A DNA stretch of 64,000 bases. Source: an uncultured Dysgonomonas sp. Lineage in GTDB: Bacteria > Bacteroidota > Bacteroidia > Bacteroidales > Dysgonomonadaceae. Made by a program: the position numbers and the translations under genes. The notes under the pieces are model-generated. The model ran no database searches, was not told the DNA's origin, and was given only the letters and a program-made list of their open reading frames with translations. The stretch covers positions 1-64,000 of the forward strand of contig CALKIV010000030.1 in the NCBI GenBank assembly GCA_937995835.1, read 5' to 3'. The stretch's first letter is position 1. Each line of letters opens with the position of its first letter. Below are positions 18,507 through 26,694 of the stretch, one piece after another.

Positions 18507-19697
18507 TCAAAATGCCTCATTAATATTAAAGTAAAATGCAGATTCGCCTCTTCCAAACCCATAGTCTAGACGCACATTTACTCTATTCTTGAACTCCCAT
18601 CTATATCCAAAGCCAACCGTAGGCAAAGTTTCTTTGAAATGAAAATCTGAAAAATCATTGAATAGATTTCCTGCCCCAGCCCAAACAACAATACCGTTAC
18701 GACGCCAAACATGTTGACGAAGCTCCACTTGAGTCCCCACCATCATTCTGTCTCGATATCTTCCTTCATAATATCCTCTCATCATCCGTGAGCCTCCTGA
18801 AAGCACCAACATATTCCATGGCACTGTTCCTCCCTGAAAAATACCTTGTAATTCATAAGCCAACACACCACCTTTCCACACTTGTTTGTAAGCTCTAAAC
18901 GATGCTTCTGTTTTAGTTATGGTATTTCTGTTTCCTATAAAGTGAGGATAAATAATATATTCTAATTTAGCATATATTCCATCATAAGGATTAGGGATAA
19001 AATCTCTGGTATCGTATGATAAGCTCAATCCACCACCACCATAAGAAGAGACTCTTTCTTCGCCCAATAGGCAATCCGGATTTCCAAATTTGTCGGCATT
19101 TCGATTTACAAACTCACCAATGAATCCAATATACGTATTAGGAATTATTTTCTTCAACAAATCTAATTTTAAATAAATTTCGTTGATCGTATATTTTGTA
19201 GAAGCACCATATTTTCCATTTTGGTAACCAATTCCCCAATATTCTGTTGGCTGTGAAGCAAAAAAAGTGATTAAGTCTATTCTATAATCTTCTCTTGGGA
19301 AAATTGTATTACTCCTTATACCGATAACATAAAAGCCACGGGTGGTGACATCACCATACAAGGAAATATTGGATGGTGAAATTGTTTTATCTTCCTTATC
19401 TACTCTATATAGTCCAGAAGCCACAAGCCCTAGTCCCAACTTTGTATCACTAGAAAAATGAGGACCACCAATGAAAGATACATCAAAGGTTTTTTCTTCT
19501 TTTACAACATTCGACTCATCAAAATAAGCTTTGATCTTTTGAAATAAATTTTTCTTCATCACCGTACTGTCCGCAGTTTCTTTCTGCCCACCAGCAACAT
19601 TTGATGCAGATACATGACTCAGAGAATCTTTTGCTTCCAACTTCAAGGCTGTTAGCAACATCAAAGAGATTGAGATAGTAAATATGTTTCTTAACAT
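18507..19697 (-). CDS. Omp85/BamA-TamA superfamily outer-membrane barrel protein
   Basis: A 396-residue protein with a signal peptide (1-22) and a beta-barrel ending in a terminal aromatic residue (NINEAF). It carries the GGSRMMRGYYEGRYRDR segment, equivalent to the VRGF/Y motif that occludes the Omp85 barrel. There is no room for POTRA domains, so it resembles single-domain barrel members rather than BamA itself. It starts the five-gene envelope cluster; the EptA-like gene begins 4 bp after its stop. A promoter box and an inverted repeat lie upstream. Lipid or protein export is possible; the sequence does not decide. Confidence 0.8.
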   Translation of the reverse strand: MLRNIFTISISLMLLTALKLEAKDSLSHVSASNVAGGQKETADSTVMKKNLFQKIKAYFDESNVVKEEKTFDVSFIGGPHFSSDTKLGLGLVASGLYRVDKEDKTISPSNISLYGDVTTRGFYVIGIRSNTIFPREDYRIDLITFFASQPTEYWGIGYQNGKYGASTKYTINEIYLKLDLLKKIIPNTYIGFIGEFVNRNADKFGNPDCLLGEERVSSYGGGGLSLSYDTRDFIPNPYDGIYAKLEYIIYPHFIGNRNTITKTEASFRAYKQVWKGGVLAYELQGIFQGGTVPWNMLVLSGGSRMMRGYYEGRYRDRMMVGTQVELRQHVWRRNGIVVWAGAGNLFNDFSDFHFKETLPTVGFGYRWEFKNRVNVRLDYGFGRGESAFYFNINEAF

Positions 19698-19721
19698 AAA
19701 TAATGCATTTCAGTTAAGATG

Positions 19722-19760
19722 CAAAGATATAATAAATCGCCAATAGTAAGTACACTTACT
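19722..19760 (-). promoter_or_regulatory. Candidate promoter and inverted repeat upstream of the Omp85-like gene
   Basis: TATCTTTG on the minus strand (19722-19729) is a perfect TAnnTTTG match 25 bp before the start codon. At the -33 region there is no TTTG; instead a perfect 7-bp inverted repeat AGTAAGT-AC-ACTTACT occupies 19745-19760, which could be an activator or repressor site. Confidence 0.45.
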
Positions 19761-19821
19761 ATCAACAAATTCTCATTCTCGCCTCTTAATTAGCGACTAT
19801 TAACAAATTGGACAAAAATAA

Positions 19822-19854
19822 CCCAACTGAAAAGGTTAGAACTGATCAATTGGG
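19822..19854 (-). terminator. Probable terminator of pyrKD
   Basis: On the minus strand CCCAATTGA pairs with TCAGTTGGG (9 bp, one G-U), followed by TTATTTTTG. It lies about 32 bp past the pyrD stop. Confidence 0.55.
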
Positions 19855-19886
19855 CAATTGTTAAAATATGGTTCAATGGTAGTAGA

Positions 19887-20798
19887 TTATATTCTCAATG
19901 CTCCTATCAATTCGCTGACATGCTTGATATTATTCTCATCCAAATATTGATTAATTCCTTCCACCACCTTTTCAGAAATTGTAGGATCTATGAAGTTATG
20001 TGTACCAATCTGAATAGCTGAAGAACCTGCCAAAATAAATTCAATGGCATCTTGCCAAGAGGAAATCCCGCCCATGCCAATGATTGGAATTTTGACAGCA
20101 TTATATGTTTGCCATACCATTCTCAAAGCTACCGGCTTAACACATGGCCCCGAAAGTCCACCTGTTATAGTGGATAAAACAGGACTTTGTGTTTTGATAT
20201 TTACCGCCATTCCCATTAAGGTATTGATCAGTGAAACTGAGTCTGCTCCTTCTGCTTCGGCTGCTTTTGCTATTTCCGTGATGTCGGTAACATTAGGAGA
20301 AAGCTTTACAATAAGGGTTTTGTTCCAAACCTTTCTTACAGCTCTTGTTACTTCTGCAGCTGAAGTAGGACATGTACCAAAAGCCATTCCACCTTCTTTT
20401 ACATTAGGACAAGAGATGTTCAATTCTATAGCCGGAATTTTTTCCAGTTCAACTAGCTTTTCAGTGCAAGCCACATAATCATCTACTGTAGATCCTGATA
20501 CATTAACGACTATATTAGTATCAAAGTCTTTTATCTCAGGATAAATATGTGAAACAAAATAATCAACTCCCTTGTTTTGTAATCCCACAGCATTCAACAT
20601 TCCCATAGGAGTTTCTGCCATTCGCGGATAGTCATTTCCTTCTCGGGCTGTGATGGTTGTTCCTTTGACACAAATGCCACCCAATTTTCCCAAATCTATA
20701 AAATCTGTATACTCGCTACCAAAACCAAAAGTTCCTGATGCTGTCATCACAGGATTTTTCAACTCCAGTTGTCCTATATTTATATTCAATCCAGCCAT
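19887..20798 (-). CDS. pyrD: Dihydroorotate dehydrogenase B, catalytic subunit
   Basis: FMN enzyme that oxidises dihydroorotate to orotate in pyrimidine synthesis. The 303-residue class 1B protein has NPVMTASGTFGFG at 15-27, KGTT at 45-48, the active-site Cys130 in NISCPN, KLSPNVTDI and the FMN phosphate loop IGMGGISS. It overlaps pyrK by 13 nt, so the two subunits of the heterotetramer are made together, with pyrK first. It has a Cys143 in FGTCP where many homologues carry Asp; this residue is outside the catalytic position. Confidence 0.96.
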   Translation of the reverse strand: MAGLNINIGQLELKNPVMTASGTFGFGSEYTDFIDLGKLGGICVKGTTITAREGNDYPRMAETPMGMLNAVGLQNKGVDYFVSHIYPEIKDFDTNIVVNVSGSTVDDYVACTEKLVELEKIPAIELNISCPNVKEGGMAFGTCPTSAAEVTRAVRKVWNKTLIVKLSPNVTDITEIAKAAEAEGADSVSLINTLMGMAVNIKTQSPVLSTITGGLSGPCVKPVALRMVWQTYNAVKIPIIGMGGISSWQDAIEFILAGSSAIQIGTHNFIDPTISEKVVEGINQYLDENNIKHVSELIGALRI

Positions 20799-21565
20799 GT
20801 CAAATCTTTTATGTTAAATACTGGGCCTTCAGTACAGGCACATATATTTCCTTTTATTGTTTTCTCTACACAACATAAACAAGCTCCAAAACCACAAGCC
20901 ATCATATTTTCTAACGAAACTTCACATTCTGAGTTTTGTTGGTGCGCATATTTAGCAATTGCCACCATCATAGGCTTAGGTCCACAAGTGTATACATTTG
21001 TAAATTTCTTGTTTTTTAAGATAGAATGATTGGTTACAAATCCTTTTTCGCCATGCGAACCATCTTCTGTTGTTGTGTATACAGTTCCATATTTAGCAAA
21101 TTCGTCCAACTCTAGCAGATCATTCTTCGAACGTGCTCCAAGAAGAAAATTTACTTTATACCCTTCCGCTGATAAGTTAGAGCCTAAAAAAAGCATAGGT
21201 GCAATACCCACACCTCCCCCTACAAGGAGAAGTTCGTTTTCTTTTGATTTTGGCACTGTAAATGTGTTCCCTAGAGGAAAGACAAGGTTCATTAGATCAC
21301 CTTCCAAACATGTTGACATAGCTTTAGTACCCTCGCCAATGATCTGAATCAAAAGCCAAAGCTCATTTTTATCTTTATCAACATAGTTAACCGATATTGG
21401 ACGTCGCAGATAGGTACTTGGAGAGCCTTCTACTTTAATTTGTACGAACTGTCCTGGAAACATCTCTGGCAGTTTGCTGCCATCCACAGTAGTGAGTTTG
21501 ATCAAACAGTAGTTGTTGTTTAGCTTGGTATTCTCAGTAACAAGCAAATCAAGCATTTTTTTCAT
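20786..21565 (-). CDS. pyrK: Dihydroorotate dehydrogenase B, electron-transfer subunit
   Basis: Passes electrons from the PyrD FMN through a 2Fe-2S cluster and FAD to NAD+. The 259-residue protein shows the FAD-binding RRPIS motif at 54-58, GGGVGIAP at 116-123, CGPKPMM at 194-200 and the cluster ligands Cys224, Cys229, Cys232 and Cys244. Its gap to the XRE gene carries a perfect -7 box and two TACA-N2-TGTA palindromes, so the regulator may affect it. Confidence 0.95.
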   Translation of the reverse strand: MKKMLDLLVTENTKLNNNYCLIKLTTVDGSKLPEMFPGQFVQIKVEGSPSTYLRRPISVNYVDKDKNELWLLIQIIGEGTKAMSTCLEGDLMNLVFPLGNTFTVPKSKENELLLVGGGVGIAPMLFLGSNLSAEGYKVNFLLGARSKNDLLELDEFAKYGTVYTTTEDGSHGEKGFVTNHSILKNKKFTNVYTCGPKPMMVAIAKYAHQQNSECEVSLENMMACGFGACLCCVEKTIKGNICACTEGPVFNIKDLTWLD

Positions 21566-21616
21566 TCAATATATTATATGAAAGTTAGAGATACATCTTT
21601 CTATTTTATCAAGTGA

Positions 21617-21624
21617 CAAAGATA
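21617..21624 (-). promoter_or_regulatory. Candidate -7 element of pyrKD
   Basis: TATCTTTG on the minus strand, 52 bp before the pyrK ATG, a perfect match to the Bacteroides -7 pattern. No clear -33 TTTG is visible at the right distance. Confidence 0.45.
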
Positions 21625-21694
21625 GCGAAAATAAGTGTAAACTTTATGGGTGTAGGCATGTAGATTCGATATCAATCTGTCAATTAGCTATATA

Positions 21695-21802
21695 TACATA
21701 TGTATATTCGAGTTTATATTGAACATAGCAAATTAAAATTTGTAATATTTTTTGAATATAGATTTCGATTTAATAGTATTAACCTAGAAGTATACAATTG
21801 TA
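21695..21802. promoter_or_regulatory. Two TACA-N2-TGTA palindromes between pyrK and the XRE gene
   Basis: 21695-21704 is TACATATGTA inside a 16-bp perfect palindrome (21692-21707). 21793-21802 is TACAATTGTA inside a 14-bp perfect palindrome (21791-21804) that ends 3 bp from the XRE stop codon. Their centres are 98 bp apart, and the nearer lies about 70 bp upstream of the pyrK -7 box. Confidence 0.55.
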
Positions 21803-21806
21803 TATG

Positions 21807-22331
21807 CTATAATGATGTGCTATTAGGATTAAAAGCTTGAAAGGTATTATCAGTATAATAGATTATGATTTTGCTTATATCCTTAGCCACTGTTTTTACA
21901 ATAGTATTCGTTATAGGTGCAGTAATAGCAGCACTAACCTGCTCTTCAGATAAAGTATTATGAGATAATGGTTGTTCAGACTCTTCTATACTAGACGCTC
22001 TTTCTTGAGGCTTTACAGCCTCATTTACCACATTTTCTTGCTGTACACCTTCGAATAAGCTAGATTGATATCCTTTAGCCACAGTAGAAGTGCCAGTGAT
22101 AGTATTAGACGTTTCGTTAAGCTGTTTATACATCTCTCCTTTTCCAAAAAGCAACCAATCGCTATCGATGGTTTCCATAGTCTCTAAAATGCGTATTATG
22201 ACATCTATACTCGCTTTATTTCGCCCTGTTAGTATATGGGAGAGCACAGCACGTCCAATATCTAATTTATCAGCAAAAGCTGAAGGAGTAAGATTATTAT
22301 CCTCCATTATTTTTATTATACGCTCTTTCAT
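21807..22331 (-). CDS. XRE-type helix-turn-helix transcriptional regulator
   Basis: A 174-residue protein. Residues 1-65 form a Cro/CI-type five-helix domain (NLTPSAFADKLDIGRAVLSH, then TGRNKAS, a classic HTH and recognition-helix layout) ending in a DWLLFGKGEMY segment common to Bacteroidota XRE regulators. Residues 70-140 are a Ser/Thr/Gln/Glu-rich linker and the last 30 residues (DISKIIIYYTDNTFQAF) may be a dimerisation strand pair. There is no LexA-type protease dyad. Its predicted promoter is overlapped by a palindrome of the type repeated through both flanks, which suggests autorepression. Targets may include pyrKD and the peptidase/ABC genes. Confidence 0.82.
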   Translation of the reverse strand: MKERIIKIMEDNNLTPSAFADKLDIGRAVLSHILTGRNKASIDVIIRILETMETIDSDWLLFGKGEMYKQLNETSNTITGTSTVAKGYQSSLFEGVQQENVVNEAVKPQERASSIEESEQPLSHNTLSEEQVSAAITAPITNTIVKTVAKDISKIIIYYTDNTFQAFNPNSTSL

Positions 22332-22340
22332 ACGACTAAA

Positions 22341-22437
22341 AACATATGTATATCAGTGAAAAATCAATCAATACAAATGTAGTTTATTAAAAGTAATTAT
22401 CAAAATATAGAAAAGTATCCTACTGTAAACATATGTA
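22341..22437 (-). promoter_or_regulatory. XRE promoter overlapped by palindromic operator-like sites
   Basis: On the minus strand the -7 box TACATTTG (22374-22381) and -33 TTTG (22401-22404) are 19 bp apart, matching the Bacteroides promoter pattern. The palindrome TACAAATGTA (22372-22381) covers the -7 box. Near-copies AACATATGTA lie in the leader (22341-22350, centre 31 bp away, about three helical turns) and upstream of -33 (22428-22437). Confidence 0.6.
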
Positions 22438-22691
22438 TGCAGACCAAGTATAAAGTGCCTTAATAAATCTATATCTTTATTTCATATAATTTATATAATA
22501 TACTGGTAAATAAATATTTAATATCTATTATAAAGTGATATAATTCCTGTATAGCTATAAATTCATTATATATACATATAAATCTATAGTATAGCTTATT
22601 TATTACATCATAATATACTGGTTATATGAATAATATAAAAACAAATAAATACTAATTTAAATTAATATAATTGTGTATAACACTCTATACA

Positions 22692-22802
22692 TACAAATGT
22701 ATAACCCCCATAATTCATTTAATATTTCCTAGAAATAGACCTGTTTACATTTGTAACACCCCCCTATTATTTAGATTGCTTTCGATCAAATACACAATTG
22801 TA
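22692..22802 (+). promoter_or_regulatory. Three palindromes and possible promoter upstream of the C69 peptidase
   Basis: TACAAATGTA (22692-22701) and TACATTTGTA (22746-22755) are full matches; CACAATTGTA (22793-22802) differs at one base. The second contains TACATTTG, a possible rightward -7 box, which would give a leader of about 185 nt before the peptidase ATG. The -33 element is not clear. Confidence 0.45.
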
Positions 22803-22944
22803 TACATTTTGTCTAGATTGAGAAACACACCTATTTCATATGCTTATTTCTATTCTTTACAGATTATAATTTATCTTTACCTTTTCAAAGATCATTTTCA
22901 AAGGAAGAAACTTTGAACAACTATTATTAATTCATAAAATATTC

Positions 22945-24585
22945 ATGAGAAAAATCTATCTAATTATTATTTTAGCTTTACTCTCTCAGAATCGAATATT
23001 TTCGTGTACCAATCTATTGGTCGGGAAAAATGCATCCACGGATGGTTCCACGATGATCACATATTCGGCAGACTCGTATAGTCTTTTTGGAGAGTTGTAT
23101 CATTACCCTGCACAAAAATATCCAGCTGGAAGTAAGCTTAAAGTTCATGACTGGGATTCGGGAAAATATTTGGGCGAAATCGATCAAGTGTCCGAAACTT
23201 ATAACGTCATTGGTAATATGAACGAGCACCAACTGGCGATCAGCGAAACCACTTTTGGAGGACGTGCCGAATTGGAAAATCCTGACGGCATTATAGATTA
23301 TGGAAGTCTTATTTATATCACCTTGCAAAGAGCTAAAACTGCAAGAGAAGCTATAAAGGTGATGACTGACTTAGTGGAAAAGTATGGTTATTTCAGTGGA
23401 GGAGAATCGTTCTCGATTGCTGATCCGAATGAAATCTGGGTAATGGAACTTATCGGAAAAGGTAAAGGTATAAAAGGTGCTGTCTGGGTTGCTGTTCGCA
23501 TTCCTGACGATTGCATTACAGCTCATGCCAACCAAGCTAGAATCCAACAGTTTCCTCTTAACGATCCGAAAAACTGTATCTATTCTAAAGATGTAATTTC
23601 TTTTGCTAAAGAAAAAGGATATTATAAAGGGAAAGATAAAGACTTTAGTTTTGCCCAAGCCTATGCACCTGCCGATTTTGGAGCTTTGAGATATTGCGAA
23701 GCCAGAGTATGGAGCTTTTTCAATAAACATGGAGCAGAGGATATGGAAAAATATGTTCCATATGCTATGGGACATGTAAAAGACACCCCAATGCCACTAT
23801 ACATGAAGCCCAAACAAAAGATATCACTTAAAGAGCTGAAGGCCATGATGAGAGACCACTACGAAGACACCCCATTAGATTGGAGACATGATATAGGTGC
23901 AGGCCCTTATGAGTCACCTTATAGATGGGCTCCTCTTAGTTGGGAAGTGGATGGCACAGAGTATTGCAATGAGCGCCCTATTGCCACTCAACAAGCAGCT
24001 TTTTCTTTCGTAGCACAAATGAGATCGTGGTTGCCAAACACCGTTGGAGGAATCCTTTGGTTTGGAATGGATGATGCCGGACATACTGTTTATACACCAA
24101 TGTATACCTCCATGACAGAAACTCCTGAATGCTTCAGAACTGGCAATGGCGACTTATACACCTTCTCTTGGACTTCTAGTTTCTGGATTCACAACTGGGT
24201 AGCGAATATGGTATATCCTAGGTATAATCAAATGTACCCGGATGTAGAGAAGGTACAATTGGAGTTAGAAGAAAAATTTCGCTCACAAACCGATGAAACT
24301 GATAAAAAAGCGCTTTCTTTGTTAGAAAGTTCTCAAGAGGAAGCTAAAAAGTTTTTGACAGCCTATAGCATTAATCAAGCTCAATATGCTTTTGACAGAT
24401 GGAAAAAGTTAGGAGAATATTTGATGATCAAATATATGGATGGAATCGTGAGAAAGGAAGAAAATGGCCAATTCAAAAAAAATGAGTTCGGAAATCCAGA
24501 TTCTCCTAATCGCCCTGGATATTCTAAAGACTTCTACAGAAAAGTCATAAAAGAAACAGGAGATAAATATAAAGTTGTAAACTAA
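22945..24585 (+). CDS. C69 family dipeptidase (N-terminal nucleophile hydrolase)
   Basis: A 546-residue exported peptidase. A 20-residue signal sequence ends directly before Cys21 (SCTNLLVGKNAS), the N-terminal nucleophile exposed after cleavage in this family, and the following STDGSTMITYSAD motif is typical. Substrates are dipeptides or similar amide bonds, in the periplasm or outside the cell. It is 26 bp upstream of the FecCD permease gene, so the three genes probably form an operon whose leader carries several palindromes. A lipoprotein reading of Cys21 is less likely because the region before it (NRIFSC) lacks a good lipobox. Confidence 0.88.
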   Translation: MRKIYLIIILALLSQNRIFSCTNLLVGKNASTDGSTMITYSADSYSLFGELYHYPAQKYPAGSKLKVHDWDSGKYLGEIDQVSETYNVIGNMNEHQLAISETTFGGRAELENPDGIIDYGSLIYITLQRAKTAREAIKVMTDLVEKYGYFSGGESFSIADPNEIWVMELIGKGKGIKGAVWVAVRIPDDCITAHANQARIQQFPLNDPKNCIYSKDVISFAKEKGYYKGKDKDFSFAQAYAPADFGALRYCEARVWSFFNKHGAEDMEKYVPYAMGHVKDTPMPLYMKPKQKISLKELKAMMRDHYEDTPLDWRHDIGAGPYESPYRWAPLSWEVDGTEYCNERPIATQQAAFSFVAQMRSWLPNTVGGILWFGMDDAGHTVYTPMYTSMTETPECFRTGNGDLYTFSWTSSFWIHNWVANMVYPRYNQMYPDVEKVQLELEEKFRSQTDETDKKALSLLESSQEEAKKFLTAYSINQAQYAFDRWKKLGEYLMIKYMDGIVRKEENGQFKKNEFGNPDSPNRPGYSKDFYRKVIKETGDKYKVVN

Positions 24586-24611
24586 AAAAGATAAAATTAT
24601 CAAAACCAAAA

Positions 24612-25643
24612 ATGGGGAAAGGAATTAAATATTGCATTATAGTCATTATCACAATATTCATCCTATTTATACTCAACCTCTTTATAGGCTCAGTAAATAT
24701 TCCTCCAACAGCTGTTCTTGATATTTTACTCGGAAACGAAGTTAACAAATATGCTTGGCAACAAATTGTGATAGAATCACGATTGCCACAAGCAACAACA
24801 GCATTACTTACCGGAGCAGCACTCGCTGTCTCCGGTTTGTTATTACAAACCGTATTTAGAAATCCTTTAGCAGATTCAGGTATTTTAGGAATCAGTGCCG
24901 GAGCCAATTTAGGCGTCGCCATTATTGTTCTACTCTTAGGAACAAGTATCGGTGTGACCAGCGAATTTGTATTCAGTTATTCGATGTCCATCGTTTTTGG
25001 AGCATTTCTTGGAGCATCATTGATCCTTGGCATTATCATGGCATTTGCAAGCGTTGTAAGAAATAATATCATGTTGCTAATCATTGGTATCATGATAGGC
25101 TATTTGACTTCTTCTATGATCACGCTATTACAATTTTGGAGCACTAGCGAGAATGTATACTCATACATGATCTGGGGAATGGGAAATTTTGCAAATGTAT
25201 CTTTGGAGCAAATTCCATTTTATGCTGGCACTATTGCTATTGGCTTAGCACTTGCCATAGGATTAATAAAACCGTTGAATGCATTACTATTAGGAGAACG
25301 TTATGCTACAAATCTTGGTGTAAATATTAAAGCTACTCGATGGTTATTATTGCTTTGTGCCGGATTGCTGACAGCTATCACTTGTGCTTTTTGTGGTCCT
25401 ATATCCTTCATCGGTCTAGCCATACCACACATCGCAAGGCTTTTGCTTGGTACATCAAATCACAAGATATTATTACCGATCACAATCTTGATTGGTTCGG
25501 CAGTTGCACTTCTTTGCAATTTAGTGAGCGTAATCCCCGGTGAAACGGGAATACTACCGTTAAATGCGATTACTCCTATTTTTGGAGCACCTGTCATTAT
25601 ATATGTCATCATCAATCAACGAAAAATTCAATATTTCAATTAA
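24612..25643 (+). CDS. FecCD-type ABC transporter permease
   Basis: A 343-residue inner-membrane permease of the BtuC/FecCD family, used for iron-siderophore, haem or cobalamin uptake. It has about ten membrane segments and the family signatures ESRLPQATTALLTGAALAVSG near residues 55-75 and CGPISFIGLAIPHIARLLLG near 260, the ATPase-coupling loop. It lies between the C69 peptidase and the ATPase (7 bp). No periplasmic binding protein or TonB receptor is nearby, so the ligand is open. Confidence 0.9.
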   Translation: MGKGIKYCIIVIITIFILFILNLFIGSVNIPPTAVLDILLGNEVNKYAWQQIVIESRLPQATTALLTGAALAVSGLLLQTVFRNPLADSGILGISAGANLGVAIIVLLLGTSIGVTSEFVFSYSMSIVFGAFLGASLILGIIMAFASVVRNNIMLLIIGIMIGYLTSSMITLLQFWSTSENVYSYMIWGMGNFANVSLEQIPFYAGTIAIGLALAIGLIKPLNALLLGERYATNLGVNIKATRWLLLLCAGLLTAITCAFCGPISFIGLAIPHIARLLLGTSNHKILLPITILIGSAVALLCNLVSVIPGETGILPLNAITPIFGAPVIIYVIINQRKIQYFN

Positions 25644-25650
25644 AGAGAGA

Positions 25651-26694
25651 ATGAAACAGGAGATTACAATAAGTGGAAAAAATCTCAGTATTGGCTATGT
25701 GCATCCAAAACGAAAAGGAGATCAAAAACTATATCATAATCTTTCATTTGAACTATTGAAGGGCGAATTAGTTTGTCTATTAGGGGCAAATGGAAGTGGC
25801 AAATCAACCCTTTTGCGCACTTTAGGGAAAATGCAACCAGCCTTAGATGGCTGTATTTCGATACTAAATAAAGATCTAAACAAATATCAGCACAAGGAGC
25901 TGGCACAACTAGTTGGTGTAGTGCTAACAGATAAAAGTGCATCAGGAGGCTTCACCGTTCGCGAGGTTGTGGAACTGGGCAGATATCCCTATACAGGCTT
26001 TTTCGGTCAATTGGATGACCAAGACAGAATGGTTATAGATCAAGCTCTCAAAGATGTAGGAATAGCACACAAGGCTGATAACTTCTTAGCAGATCTATCA
26101 GATGGAGAAAGACAAAAAGTCATGATTGCCAAGGTGCTTAGTCAGGAGTGTCCAATCATCTTATTAGACGAGCCCACCGCTTTTTTAGATATTGAAAGCA
26201 GAATAGAAATCATGAGTTTACTGCATGACTTAGCACATCAAAAGGATAAGACTATATTATTATCCACCCATGATATAGATTTAGCTTTTTTACTTTCTGA
26301 TAGATTATGGCTGTTATCAAAAGAGGTAGGATTGATCAATGGTGTTCCTGAAGATATTATTTTATCAGGGACGATAGATAATTTCTTCTCAAACGACAAG
26401 ATAGCTTTTAATAAATACTCTGGCTCATTCCATCCCATAAGATCAAGTGAAAGAAAAATATACGTGGATGCACAAGAAGAGTTCCTTTTTTGGACAATCA
26501 ATCTTCTTTTACGTTTGAACCTAGATTTTACGACCAATAAAGAGGAAGCTATTTTCACCATTGAAGTTAAGGATCAATCTACCATAAGGATAATTGAAGA
26601 CAAAGATCAAAAGTTGTTTAGCTCTTTTGGTAATTTAGCTTCTTATTTAAGAAGTTATTCCATTGATTCATCGGCGTTTTCGAGCCATATCTAA
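25651..26694 (+). CDS. FecE/BtuD-type ABC transporter ATPase with C-terminal extension
   Basis: A 347-residue ATPase partner of the upstream permease. Walker A is GANGSGKS at 45-52, signature LSDGE at 149-153, Walker B LLDEP at 171-175 and the switch His in STHD. The last 90 residues (from about 258) are an extension beyond the usual 250-260 residue FecE/BtuD length, with mixed alpha/beta character. The ATG at 25651 follows an AAAGAGAGA purine run 7 bp after the permease stop; an earlier in-frame start inside the permease gene is unlikely. The last 27 nt overlap the convergent rodA gene. Confidence 0.88.
   Translation: MKQEITISGKNLSIGYVHPKRKGDQKLYHNLSFELLKGELVCLLGANGSGKSTLLRTLGKMQPALDGCISILNKDLNKYQHKELAQLVGVVLTDKSASGGFTVREVVELGRYPYTGFFGQLDDQDRMVIDQALKDVGIAHKADNFLADLSDGERQKVMIAKVLSQECPIILLDEPTAFLDIESRIEIMSLLHDLAHQKDKTILLSTHDIDLAFLLSDRLWLLSKEVGLINGVPEDIILSGTIDNFFSNDKIAFNKYSGSFHPIRSSERKIYVDAQEEFLFWTINLLLRLNLDFTTNKEEAIFTIEVKDQSTIRIIEDKDQKLFSSFGNLASYLRSYSIDSSAFSSHI

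Larger units (their letters stand above)
22332..22944. other. Long AT-rich regulatory intergenic region
   Basis: 613 bp between the divergent XRE and peptidase genes, unusually AT-rich even for this genome. It holds six full or near TACA-N2-TGTA palindromes, one good leftward promoter and a possible rightward one. I see no RNA gene and no convincing protein-coding frame; an 81-codon open stretch lies within it but lacks coding character. Confidence 0.6.

Noticed and set aside
18503..18562. Longer N-terminus for the EptA-like protein
   Set aside because: It would overlap the barrel gene by over 50 nt and add a charged segment before the first membrane helix; the ATG at 18502 gives a normal 4-bp gap.
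22671..22916. 81-codon open frame in the XRE-peptidase gap
   Set aside because: It has no ATG start, a composition dictated by AT-rich DNA (many Ile, Tyr, Leu), and overlaps the palindromes; it does not look like a protein.
25564..25650. Longer N-terminus for the ABC ATPase
   Set aside because: It would lie inside the permease coding region; the ATG at 25651 follows a purine-rich site and gives a normal ATPase start.
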